A DNA stretch of 64,000 nucleotides from CAYWWM01 sp965198025 (GTDB taxonomy: Bacteria; Acidobacteriota; Terriglobia; 2-12-FULL-54-10), in NCBI GenBank assembly GCA_965198025.1, contig OZ240237.1:3534001-3598000 (forward strand), read 5' to 3'. The notes under the pieces were generated by a model that did not search any database, had not been told where the DNA came from, and worked only from the letters and a program-made list of their open reading frames with translations. Numbering within the stretch: position 1 is the stretch's first letter; the number at the start of each line of letters is the position of its first letter. Made by a program: the position numbers and the translations under genes. Below, one piece after another: positions 54,032 through 62,286 of the stretch.

Positions 54032-57000
54032 TTAGAAGGTGAAACGCAAGCCGAACTGGATCTGGCGGGACGAACCGTTGGTAGAGTCAATCTGGCCAGC
54101 CAGTGGGTTTCGGTTACCTCTGGAGAGGAACAGGTCCTCTTCCGGCAGGCGGAAGTTGGGGCGGTTGAACAGGTTGAAGAACTCCGCACGAAGCTGAAGG
54201 CTGTTCTCTTCGGTCAGCTGGAACCTCTTGTTGAGAGAGAAATTGAACACCGCTGTTCCCGGACCACTCAGTGTGTTCCACCCGAGGTTCCCGAAACCGA
54301 AGTAACGATTACCCTCCTCATCGTAGTAGCCATATCCAAGCTCAGGCTGGCCTGCCATTCTGCCTCGCGAGTCGGGTTCGTAACAATAAACGCCCGCCAC
54401 GCATGTGGCCGGAATGAATTGATTCGGGTCGTAATACCGGTGTGGCGGACCCCCCGTCGGATCGCTGTTCCCGCCCGTAATCAGATTGGGCGGGTGCCCG
54501 CTCCGCTCCTGGAGCGCGTTTCGATACGAACGAACGGCATCCGATTCTACCCGGAACGGGATCCCATCGGATAAGGTCAGAATCCCGTTCACCTGCCAGC
54601 CGTTCACCAATGCCCCGCCAATTCCGCCGAGCGACGATTGTGGAAAGTCATAGGTCACGTTGGTGACGAAGTTATTGCGGATGTCGAAAGAGGCGCGTCC
54701 CTGCCGGTGCATTCCATCATAATAGAAATCCACCGACCCGCCTTGGATGAACCCTTCCGTATTGCTGAAGGCGGAGCCGCGGTCCACTGTCTTGGAAAGG
54801 GTATAGGCCACTTGTGCCTGGAGCCCTGAGCTCAGCCGTCGTAGCACATTCACGGTCAGGCCGTTGTGCCACGTTCTGCCGGCTGTATAAGACGTGTCGG
54901 TACCGCCGATATCCGTATAGATCCGCTGTCTGCTGCTTTCCGCCCATCGCTTCTGATCGGTCGGAACGGTCGCCGGCCAGCCGACCCAACGGTTCGGGTT
55001 GGAATCACCTCCCAGCCAGGTATGATACGCGCGCGATCCCGTGTACCCAACCGACAGAAACCACGGTTCGAGTTGCCGCTCCAGCGTGAGGCTCCACCGG
55101 TAGATGTAGGTCGGGTCCACCTCATAGTCTACAGTTCCCCACCGGGGCGATGCTTGCAACAAATGGAGTTGGGTGCTGAGGAGGCCCGGAAAATCCAGGG
55201 TTTCCCCGAAATCTCTTTCTGCGAGATTGGCGTCGGTGGATGCACCCGTGTTGAACGGCGGCGTCCTTCCTATGCTGCTGGAGTAGTTATACAGCACGGG
55301 ATGATCGAAATAAATACCGAAGCCGCCCCGGATCGAGGTTCTCTGATCTCCCGGAGCCCAGGCGAATCCAAAGCGCGGGCTGAAACTCCTCTTCGTCGGG
55401 TTCCGGAACAGGAACTCTCCCACCATGATGGAAGAGAGATCCGATCGGTCTCGGAACGAGGATATATTCCCTCCTTCGTTATCCGATGGGGTCGTCATAA
55501 ACTCGTACCGCATTCCCAGGTTAATCGTCAGCGAAGGGAGCACTTTCCAGTTGTCCTGGAAATACATCCCGAAGACGGAATATCCCATGTCATAGAATTT
55601 GACTGCCCGGTTGGTCAGACCCCCGGGCAGTGCAACTCCGTCCGGGAGGGGGGTGAGGAATTCGTCGGGTGTGCCGCGCAAGAAGTTTCGAAAGGTGGCA
55701 AAGTCGAAGTTCCCGTTTTCTGCTCGGGCGCGTATCCGCAGGGGGTGGCTGTACCGATTGACCTCAAATCCCATCCGCATGGTGTGGCTGGGACGGGTCA
55801 CCGAAACGCTCTCCTTGAAGGTCAGGAGCTTCATCCGGTAGTCGTCTCCGCTATTCTCATAACCAACGTGGCTGATATCGTCCCCCGGCTGGATCTCACC
55901 CATGTCCGGTTTCGATTTGTCCCAGCGGAGATCCACGCCGTTAAAGTTGGACCATTCAACAGGGATGGCTGGCAGGTCTCCATTCGTCCCGGTACTGGAA
56001 TACCCGATGCCGATCTCATTCAACGTGGTTGGGGAAAGTATGCTGGTGTGACGGACTGATAGGGATTGATTCCGGCTCTCAAACGCGGTGGAGGTGTTGA
56101 ACGGCAGCAGACCATTCGTGATGCGGCGGGCATCCGCAATGTTGTACGTGACCGCCAGAAAGCCGGCCTTTTCATTCGGGAACTGGTGATCCATCTTGAC
56201 GTTTCCAAAGTCTTCGACGATGGATTTTCGCCGCGTGGACGACACAAAGGCTGTCCCGTCCCCAAGCTCCCTAATGAGAGTATTCTCCTGGCCGGGAAGA
56301 TATTGATTCGCCCCGCCGGGGACCGGGTACAGATCCAAATATGGAGCCATGATGGGATTTATCTCTACCACATCATTCGGTCCCAGAATTCCTTGCCGCC
56401 CCTCGGCACTGGGGATTGTATTGGTCTCCGTCAGGCCTTCCCGTTCCCGCAAGGCTTCGTAGCTCACAAAGAAGAAGGTTCGGTCGCGGAGAACCGGCCC
56501 GCCGATGGAACCGCCCAGGTGGTTCCGCTTGAACTCGGGTTTTTCGTTGCCGAACGCGTTGTCTTCCCACCGCGCCGCGTCCAGGTTGTCATTTCGGAAA
56601 AACTCGTAGAGGCTCCCATGAAACGCATTGGTCCCGGACTTCGTTACGGCGCTGATGATCGCTCCCGGCTTGCTGGGATACTCAGCCGAATAATTGTTCG
56701 TGATGACTTGGAATTCCTTGATCGTCTCCGCGCCGCTATAGGCGCCGGAGGCGGTTGCGACGCCCCCCGTCATATCGGAGTTGGTTACTCCATCCACCAG
56801 GAAGACGTTCTGGTTTCCTCGCGCTCCTCCCACGAAGAGCTTCTGCCCCATGTTCCCGGCCCGGTGCGCTCGTTCAGGACTGAAATTAAAGTCGCGCTGC
56901 GGAATCTGGAGCACCCCGGGTTGCAGGACGGCCAACTGCGTCAGGTCCCGGTTGTTCAAAGGAATATCCAGGACTCGTCTCTCGTCTACCAGGTTTGTGA

Positions 57001-57415
57001 CCGTAGCCGTCGTGGTCTCTACAAAAGAGGCTTCCCCGGCGACCGTGATGGCCTGCGTCACCTCACCCACTTGCAGGACCATGTTCACGACCGCATTGCG
57101 CCCCACCGTCAAGGTAATGCCGCTGCGCACCGCTGTTTGAAAGCCGGGCAGGGTGGCTTGCACTTCGTAACTCCCGACCGGGAGCGCCAGGGCGTCGTAG
57201 CGCCCCGCGGCATTCGTTTGCAGCGTTCGGGCTACGCCGGTTTCCACGTTGCGGACCGATATGGTCGCCCCCGGGGCGGCGCCGCCGGATTGATCCGTTA
57301 CATTGCCGGAAATCGTTCCCGAATCCAGTTGTGCCATTCCCGAGGAGGCACAAACCAGAAACACTATGAGAACCGACCATCGTCCCAGTCCTCTGCGGGT
57401 AAAGTTGTGGTTCAT
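54032..57415 (-). CDS. TonB-dependent receptor with carboxypeptidase-regulatory domain (Oar-like, copy 2)
   Basis: Outer-membrane receptor of 1127 aa, built like the one at 10388: signal peptide ending GMAQ, carboxypeptidase-regulatory-like fold (GTISGNVTDQSGGAAPGATI), plug (DIPLNNRDLTQLAVLQPGVL, VFLVDGVTNSDMTGG, SGTNAFHGSLYEFFRNDNLD) and a barrel with the terminal strand RQIQFGLRFTF. The start at 57415 has TGGAGGATACA in front; the frame extends upstream to 57661 into repeat DNA and is not used. The two receptors share layout but are distant in sequence, so different substrates are likely. A weak promoter (TATACT at 57565-57560, minus strand) lies about 150 bases upstream. Confidence 0.92.
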   Translation of the reverse strand: MNHNFTRRGLGRWSVLIVFLVCASSGMAQLDSGTISGNVTDQSGGAAPGATISVRNVETGVARTLQTNAAGRYDALALPVGSYEVQATLPGFQTAVRSGITLTVGRNAVVNMVLQVGEVTQAITVAGEASFVETTTATVTNLVDERRVLDIPLNNRDLTQLAVLQPGVLQIPQRDFNFSPERAHRAGNMGQKLFVGGARGNQNVFLVDGVTNSDMTGGVATASGAYSGAETIKEFQVITNNYSAEYPSKPGAIISAVTKSGTNAFHGSLYEFFRNDNLDAARWEDNAFGNEKPEFKRNHLGGSIGGPVLRDRTFFFVSYEALREREGLTETNTIPSAEGRQGILGPNDVVEINPIMAPYLDLYPVPGGANQYLPGQENTLIRELGDGTAFVSSTRRKSIVEDFGNVKMDHQFPNEKAGFLAVTYNIADARRITNGLLPFNTSTAFESRNQSLSVRHTSILSPTTLNEIGIGYSSTGTNGDLPAIPVEWSNFNGVDLRWDKSKPDMGEIQPGDDISHVGYENSGDDYRMKLLTFKESVSVTRPSHTMRMGFEVNRYSHPLRIRARAENGNFDFATFRNFLRGTPDEFLTPLPDGVALPGGLTNRAVKFYDMGYSVFGMYFQDNWKVLPSLTINLGMRYEFMTTPSDNEGGNISSFRDRSDLSSIMVGEFLFRNPTKRSFSPRFGFAWAPGDQRTSIRGGFGIYFDHPVLYNYSSSIGRTPPFNTGASTDANLAERDFGETLDFPGLLSTQLHLLQASPRWGTVDYEVDPTYIYRWSLTLERQLEPWFLSVGYTGSRAYHTWLGGDSNPNRWVGWPATVPTDQKRWAESSRQRIYTDIGGTDTSYTAGRTWHNGLTVNVLRRLSSGLQAQVAYTLSKTVDRGSAFSNTEGFIQGGSVDFYYDGMHRQGRASFDIRNNFVTNVTYDFPQSSLGGIGGALVNGWQVNGILTLSDGIPFRVESDAVRSYRNALQERSGHPPNLITGGNSDPTGGPPHRYYDPNQFIPATCVAGVYCYEPDSRGRMAGQPELGYGYYDEEGNRYFGFGNLGWNTLSGPGTAVFNFSLNKRFQLTEENSLQLRAEFFNLFNRPNFRLPEEDLFLSRGNRNPLAGQIDSTNGSSRQIQFGLRFTF

Positions 57416-57620
57416 TGTATCCTCCATTTCTCTGCACACGGCTCCTAGGCCGAAACACGATGTAGTTTCAGAAGATTTCGTATGATCCGCCAAAGTCCCT
57501 CCTCCTTCTGGATTTGGTGAAGCGGCGAAATGAGTGGGTCTGGTGACTCTCGCGGCGCAAGTATACTGCATATTTGCAACAACTCCACAAGAATATTTTC
57601 GTTCTGTAGCAACCCGGATC

Positions 57621-57923
57621 GGGTGGTGTCCTGATTTTGCAAAAATTAGGACACCACCCAAAGCATGTCATCCCGAGGAACGCCCTGTCCCGAGATCGGC
57701 CAGAATCCGTGCATCTGCGGACATTCCTTCGCTCTTCGCAATCTGTGCAATCCGCCGTCTCCCGTCTGCACCGCGCGATCCTGTAGGTGAACTTGGCTAT
57801 CCGTTAATGGCCCCGTCCGCGTCATCCCACGCCCATCGTGTGTCATCCCGAGGTTGGCGTCCCGGCATGCCGGGACGTCCTCCGAGGGATCTGCTCTTCT
57901 CTTTTGAAATTAGGACACTACCC
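57621..57923. mobile_element. Candidate MITE-like insertion containing repeat copies 3 and 4
   Basis: A 303-base segment with imperfect terminal inverted repeats: GGGTGGTGTCCTGATTT at the left (57621-57637) and, read inward from 57923, GGGTAGTGTCCTAATTT. It is flanked by the 6-base direct repeat CGGATC (57615-57620 and 57924-57929), as expected for a target-site duplication. An inverted copy of the left end at 57643-57659 makes a long palindrome there. Inside are the GTCATCCCGAGG repeats (57667-57800 and 57842-57905) and a fragment of the DUF5916 3' end (57767-57799). No transposase is encoded. Confidence 0.5.
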
Positions 57924-58062
57924 CGGATCGCTCCCGCTTGTTGCCGGGGAGGGAATTTGGTACACTGCCCCCGGCTCCGGCGAGTGGCGGGGAAAGTTCC
58001 TGCATGGCCCGTTTCGGGAGTGGCACTCGAAATCATCTTGTTATCGAATCAGGGAGGAAGCC

Positions 58063-59754
58063 ATGCGCAGCATGGAACCACGTGGCGTGAATAGCCCGAT
58101 CTTCTCGCGACGCGCCTATCGGGCGGCCGCATTCCTACTTTGCCTGCTTGCCGCAAGCCTGGCCTCCGCGGTCCCGGCCGCGGCGCAAGGCTCGGGCCAC
58201 CCGCTGCTCGGCGGGGTCCGGGGAGTGGTCAAGACCAACGACGGCCATCTGCTCGAAGGCATGATGGTGCAGCTCGTTTCACACCGGAACTCGATCCGCA
58301 CCACGGTCTTCTCGAACCGCGAGGGCCGCTACGAGTTCCCGCAGTTGGACGCCGGGTGGTATACGCTGCGCATCGCCCGGCCGCTCGACTACTTGCCCTA
58401 CCAGCGCGACTCGGTCTGGATGGAAGGCGCGGCGGCGCTCGAAGACATCGTGCTCGAGAAGATGGACCTGATCGATAAGGAATACCTCCCGCCCACGCCG
58501 GAGATCATGGCGCAGTTGACCGGCGCCGAATGGCTCGACAATCTGCCTGGCTCAGCCTTCGAGAAGAAGACCTTCGCCAACATCTGCGGCAGCGGCTGCC
58601 ACACCTGGCAGCAGTCACTCCGCAACCGCTTCGACGAGCACGGCTGGCGGTTGATGCTTGACCGCATGATGAAGTTCGGGCAGCGCATCCTGGTCAACCG
58701 GCGCGAAGGCAATGCATTGGGCAGCGACTCCAGCCAGGAGCGCTACGATACGCTGCTCCAGTTCCTCTCGCGCGTGCGCGGTCCGGACTCGGAGTGGCCT
58801 CCCATGAAGCCTTTCCCGCGCCCCAAGGGTCGCGCCACCCGCGTCGTCATCACCGAGTATGAGTTCCCGCGCTTCGACCAGCGTCCCCACGATGTGGTCG
58901 GCGACGCAGAAGGCAACATCTGGTTCAACAGCAACCGTGAGCCCTTCATCGGCAAGCTCGATCCCCGGACCGGCGCGGTCGTGGAATATCGCATCCCCGT
59001 CACCCCCGGCTCCCATACCGGCCAGCACTGGCTCGACGTGATGAACGACGGCAAGATTGTCTTTACCGAGACCTGGGCACGCAACCTCGGAATCTTGGAC
59101 CCCGAAACCGGTGAGGTCGTCCAGCGCGATGGCATGAGCGGCAACAAGGACCTCGCTCCCGACGGCTTCATCTGGGGGACCTGCGACGGCGGGTTTGTCT
59201 GCAAGTTCGATCCCGCGACCGCCCAGCCCGTCGAGCGCTACCCCATGCAGCGCTCCCGCGGCACCTACGGCAACGCCGTCAGCCCGGACGGCAGGTACTT
59301 CGGCGGCGGCACCCCCTGGCAGAGTGACTTCGACGGCCTGGTGCTTTTCGACATCGAGAACCAGCAGGTCTATGAAGTCGAGACGCCTTCCGGGACCTCT
59401 GACGCTTCCCGTGCCGGATTCGACCCCGACGGCAACCTCTGGACGGGCGGCCGCGGCGGCTTGATCGCCGTCTTGGACCGCGAAACCATGCAGATCCGCG
59501 AGTACGCTCCGCCCACGCCCTACACCACCTTCTACGAAGCCAAGCCCGACAAGAACGGCGAGGTCTGGGCCGGAGCGCAGCGTGGCGGCCGCATTGTGCG
59601 CTTGAATCCCGAGACCGATGAGATCGTGGAGTATCAGTTCCCTGAGCCCGTGTCGCTCGACTGGCGCACCTGGATCGACAACTCCACCGACCCGGTCACC
59701 GTCTGGTTCGGCGAGCACAACGGCATCCTGGTCCGCATCCAGCCGCTGGATTGA
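58063..59754 (+). CDS. Secreted carboxypeptidase-regulatory domain / atypical heme motif / streptogramin-lyase-like propeller protein (copy 3)
   Basis: A 563-aa protein of the same layout as those at 34580 and 48122. A signal peptide (about 18-42) is followed by a carboxypeptidase-regulatory-like fold (GGVRGVVKTNDGHLLEGMMV, SNREGRYEFPQLDAGWYTL) and a Vgb-like propeller (VVGDAEGNIWFNSNREPFIG, GILDPETGEVVQRD, VRLNPETDEIVEY). The site equivalent to the heme motif reads C175-G-S-G-C179-H180, CX3CH instead of CX2CH. The start at 58063 has GGGAGGAAGCC in front. A monoheme cytochrome c gene follows after 119 bases and may be its electron partner. Confidence 0.8.
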   Translation: MRSMEPRGVNSPIFSRRAYRAAAFLLCLLAASLASAVPAAAQGSGHPLLGGVRGVVKTNDGHLLEGMMVQLVSHRNSIRTTVFSNREGRYEFPQLDAGWYTLRIARPLDYLPYQRDSVWMEGAAALEDIVLEKMDLIDKEYLPPTPEIMAQLTGAEWLDNLPGSAFEKKTFANICGSGCHTWQQSLRNRFDEHGWRLMLDRMMKFGQRILVNRREGNALGSDSSQERYDTLLQFLSRVRGPDSEWPPMKPFPRPKGRATRVVITEYEFPRFDQRPHDVVGDAEGNIWFNSNREPFIGKLDPRTGAVVEYRIPVTPGSHTGQHWLDVMNDGKIVFTETWARNLGILDPETGEVVQRDGMSGNKDLAPDGFIWGTCDGGFVCKFDPATAQPVERYPMQRSRGTYGNAVSPDGRYFGGGTPWQSDFDGLVLFDIENQQVYEVETPSGTSDASRAGFDPDGNLWTGGRGGLIAVLDRETMQIREYAPPTPYTTFYEAKPDKNGEVWAGAQRGGRIVRLNPETDEIVEYQFPEPVSLDWRTWIDNSTDPVTVWFGEHNGILVRIQPLD

Positions 59755-59834
59755 CCGGTCTGAGCCGGGAGCGTAAGCGGGCTGTGCTTCTCGGTTCCTT
59801 GCCCGAAGGGCCGGAACGCGAATAGCCGCAAATA

Positions 59835-59856
59835 GCCGTAGGTTGCAACCTGCGGC
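59835..59856. repeat. Palindrome between the propeller gene and the cytochrome gene
   Basis: GCCGTAGGTTG and CAACCTGCGGC form an 11-bp stem (one T-G pair) without a loop spacer, ending four bases before the AGGAG of the cytochrome gene at 59874. It could be a REP-like element or affect translation of the second gene. Confidence 0.4.
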
Positions 59857-59873
59857 CGGCAGGAGAATTTGCC

Positions 59874-60365
59874 ATGAGGAAAGCAATCGGTTTCATTCTA
59901 TTGTGCGCGTTTGGATTGGCGGGAGCGCCGGCGCTCTTCGCGCAGGACCAGCGGCCCGCGCCCAATCCGCCCGAGGGACCCCTGCAGCGGATGGAAGAGA
60001 TTCTCGATTTCAAGCGCCTGGGCGAGAGCGGCCCCCTGCGAGGCCAGGAGATTTACTTCTACAAATGCTGGGTCTGCCACAACACGTATACGCGCGAGGC
60101 CGGCTCGCCGGCCCCCACCTTGAAGGACCTCTACCAGCGCCCGGTGATGCTTTCCGGGCAGCCTATGAACGACGAGAACCTCGCCAACAAGATTCGCGAC
60201 GGCGGCCCCGGCATGCCCGGCTACCGCTATTCCTTGACCGATCAGGACATTCGGGATTTGGTGGCATTCTTCCGCGAAGGTCTCTGTTGCTGGGAGGATA
60301 AGGAAGAACATGAGCCGCCGCTGAATCCCCGCTTCCGCGCCCCGCGCACCCCGCCCCGGCAGTAG
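59874..60365 (+). CDS. Periplasmic monoheme cytochrome c
   Basis: A 163-aa class I cytochrome c. A signal peptide (about 1-23) ends in LFAQ. Heme attachment is C65-W-V-C68-H69 (IYFYKCWVCHNTYTREAGSPAPTL across the site) and the axial methionine is probably M113 in GGPGMPGY. The C-terminal helix is YSLTDQDIRDLVAFFREGL. It probably carries electrons from a periplasmic oxidoreductase to the respiratory chain; the propeller protein at 58063 just upstream is the obvious candidate partner (inference). AGGAG lies eight bases before the ATG. Confidence 0.9.
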   Translation: MRKAIGFILLCAFGLAGAPALFAQDQRPAPNPPEGPLQRMEEILDFKRLGESGPLRGQEIYFYKCWVCHNTYTREAGSPAPTLKDLYQRPVMLSGQPMNDENLANKIRDGGPGMPGYRYSLTDQDIRDLVAFFREGLCCWEDKEEHEPPLNPRFRAPRTPPRQ

Positions 60366-60470
60366 TCGAGCCCCCCACGCGACTGCCAGGCCCGCCGCCG
60401 CGAACCATTTCCACGATCGTGTTCTCGCGTTTGCACTTTTCTCGATCCCCCCTCACTTTTGCCGTGCTCC

Positions 60471-60707
60471 TCATGCTACGTTTGCCAAGCGGTTCGCAAA
60501 ATCCTTCCCGCTGGTTGGCGGCGGCAGAGACTTTCCTTCCCGCTTGTAGAGCGCCACGACCTCCTCCGCCAGCTCGCAAACCTCAGCGAACACTTGCTTC
60601 TCATCGTCCCCGTGGCAGCCGCCATAGAACAGCCCCGGACAACTTCCCACGAAGCAGTTGTCCTCGTCGGACCATTCCACGATCTTGACGTACCGGGTTG
60701 GTTTCAT
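60471..60707 (-). CDS. HicB-like antitoxin-type small protein
   Basis: A 78-aa protein whose first half, KIVEWSDEDNCFVGSCPGLF, then YGGCHGDDEKQVFAEV, matches HicB/DUF1902-type RNase-H-like folds. The C-terminal DNA-binding (ribbon-helix-helix or HTH) part of full HicB is short or absent. It is the last of four co-oriented small genes at 60471-62136, seven bases after the PIN-like toxin. No HicA toxin is recognisable beside it. Confidence 0.72.
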   Translation of the reverse strand: MKPTRYVKIVEWSDEDNCFVGSCPGLFYGGCHGDDEKQVFAEVCELAEEVVALYKREGKSLPPPTSGKDFANRLANVA

Positions 60708-60714
60708 CCTTGTC

Positions 60715-61107
60715 TCACAGCGGGAAATCTATGACCTTGGCGTCATGTTTTTTAACGCGGATATTGGTTTCGTTTATGTATGTAACTGAATCCTCAGAAT
60801 GCTTCCTGTTGCCGGATAGAAGAAACTGCTTAAAGACGGGAGCTGCTCTGTGCTTGCTGCGCGTGTTTATGATGATAATCCCAAAATGCTCACAAATTTT
60901 GAAAGCTTTCTCGTTGAATCCCTTGTCTGTCGTTACAACAATTCGTCGTTCGGCAATGGCAAAGTCCATCACAGCAGAATCTTCTTTGTCCTTCAACTCG
61001 GGAACGTCCCAAACACACTTAACTCGTAGAGAAGCACTTCCCATCAATTCCTTCGCTGTCGTCCTTTCAACAGAGGCGTCTATCAGGATTCGAAGGTCAT
61101 TTGCCAC
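60715..61107 (-). CDS. DUF5615 PIN-like protein (putative toxin)
   Basis: A 130-aa protein starting VANDLRILIDASVERTTAKE, the DUF5615/Mut7-C-like PIN opening with an early acidic residue, followed by KDKEDSAVMDFAIAERRIVV-TTDKGF, which carries the typical 'D..v...A....rivvT.D.df' acidic motif. These proteins are regarded as putative ribonuclease toxins paired with DUF433. GTG at 61107 was chosen; GGAG is upstream and the frame overlaps the DUF433 stop by 11 bases. A longer form from 61149 would overlap by 53 bases. Base composition is more AT-rich than the surrounding genome. Confidence 0.75.
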   Translation of the reverse strand: MANDLRILIDASVERTTAKELMGSASLRVKCVWDVPELKDKEDSAVMDFAIAERRIVVTTDKGFNEKAFKICEHFGIIIINTRSKHRAAPVFKQFLLSGNRKHSEDSVTYINETNIRVKKHDAKVIDFPL

Positions 61108-61453
61108 ATTCGCACTCCAGAACCGCAGCCGCAAATAAAAGAGCATCACGGACCTGCTCTATGGTTAGCTCCGGATAGGACTGGATCGCGCCAGCCAAGT
61201 CACCATGGAACTCTATGGCATCCAGGATCATATAAACGGGTATTCTCGTATTGGCTATGCGAGGGGACCCGCCAAGAATCCCATAATCCATATCGATATA
61301 CTCCGATTGTTCAAGAGCACGCTGCAGAACGGAAGAAAAAGGCACTCCCAAATCCTTTGCTGTCGGAGACTGTTCCCTCTGCCAGTACCGATTCCAGGGG
61401 TTGAGTTCCAGAGACTTCGGTTCTCGATGTTCGGCCGCACCCGCAGCAATCAT
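61097..61453 (-). CDS. DUF433 protein (putative antitoxin)
   Basis: A 118-aa protein with the DUF433 core near the C-terminus: IDMDYGILGGSPRIANTRIP followed by VYMILDAIEFHGDLAGAIQS-YPELTIEQVRDALLFAA, a small winged-helix-like domain. DUF433 is the known partner of DUF5615-type PIN toxins. The N-terminal 60 residues, including RYWQREQSPTAKDLGVPFSS, are not part of the core. Its ATG overlaps the stop of the upstream gene (ATGA), and its end overlaps the toxin start, so the three genes are tightly coupled. Confidence 0.78.
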   Translation of the reverse strand: MIAAGAAEHREPKSLELNPWNRYWQREQSPTAKDLGVPFSSVLQRALEQSEYIDMDYGILGGSPRIANTRIPVYMILDAIEFHGDLAGAIQSYPELTIEQVRDALLFAAAVLECECGK

Positions 61454-62136
61454 GATTTCACCTCAATCAGTTTGTCGGCAAATGATCTCTCTACCTGCAA
61501 CTCCTTGGCCAACGAAAAATTAGAAAACTTTATTCGCCTTTCGGATTCAATCGCCACGAGAACAGTGTCCTTGATGTGTGACAGAAAGAAACGTGATACA
61601 CCGTCTGGCTGCGATGGCAGAGCAACAGAAATCCCGTCTAGTATCGCTTCGCCAAGCAAGGCTGACACCTTGGTGCGCATCGGCAGGGGGAACCAAGACA
61701 ATGTCGATTTCTTCGCATCAAAAGCAAAATCCGAGTGAATCCGTGCATTTGCATCTCCATACTTAAAAAACCGGCCAATCCATTTCATAAGGTTGTCTGA
61801 AAACGGTTCTTGATCTCCCGCAACGGGCTTCACTGGACTTGCGACATACTTGATCTCGATTGCTACTTCTTGTTGTTTTTCTCGAATACGCCAATCAAGA
61901 TGGGCATGGTAGTCTGCCACGTTAAAATCGCGCGTATTAACGACATGAAACGCGTGTTTCACTGTTGCATCTGTGTTGGCGGCTCTCCTAAAGGCATCAA
62001 TATCGAATTTTTCCAACGCGACCTTGAATCGGTAAACCAAACTGCTACAACTCGAATCGCGCATATTGATGCGCGTGGCAGTGCCTCTGCTGTTACTGCG
62101 TACCCTCCGTGTCACTTTTCTGCTTGTTCTTGCCAT
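61450..62136 (-). CDS. Unknown 228-aa protein coupled to the DUF433/DUF5615 pair
   Basis: I do not recognise this protein. The N-terminus is basic and serine-rich (MARTSRKVTRRVRSNSRGTA). The body alternates strands and helices: LVYRFKVALEKFDIDAFRRA, FNVADYHAHLDWRIREKQQE, VAIEIKYVASPVKPV, LMKWIGRFFKYGDANARIHS, FFLSHIKDTVLVAIESERRI. No membrane segment or signal peptide is seen. It is first in the island; its stop overlaps the DUF433 start by four bases, which argues for stoichiometric or sequential function with the toxin pair. A later ATG at 62064 is an alternative start. It could be a third TA component, for example a chaperone or regulator (inference). Confidence 0.65.
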   Translation of the reverse strand: MARTSRKVTRRVRSNSRGTATRINMRDSSCSSLVYRFKVALEKFDIDAFRRAANTDATVKHAFHVVNTRDFNVADYHAHLDWRIREKQQEVAIEIKYVASPVKPVAGDQEPFSDNLMKWIGRFFKYGDANARIHSDFAFDAKKSTLSWFPLPMRTKVSALLGEAILDGISVALPSQPDGVSRFFLSHIKDTVLVAIESERRIKFSNFSLAKELQVERSFADKLIEVKS

Positions 62137-62286
62137 GATAATGAGTCTTTCCCTACGACGATACTCACGCCTTGTCCAAACCCTATTTTATCTTTATCTC
62201 TGGTCAAAAGAGAATTCCATCAGACAGACAGGGGCCATTAGTTTAGCACAAGCTTTAACACCGTCACCTCAGGCTAAACCGCTTTC

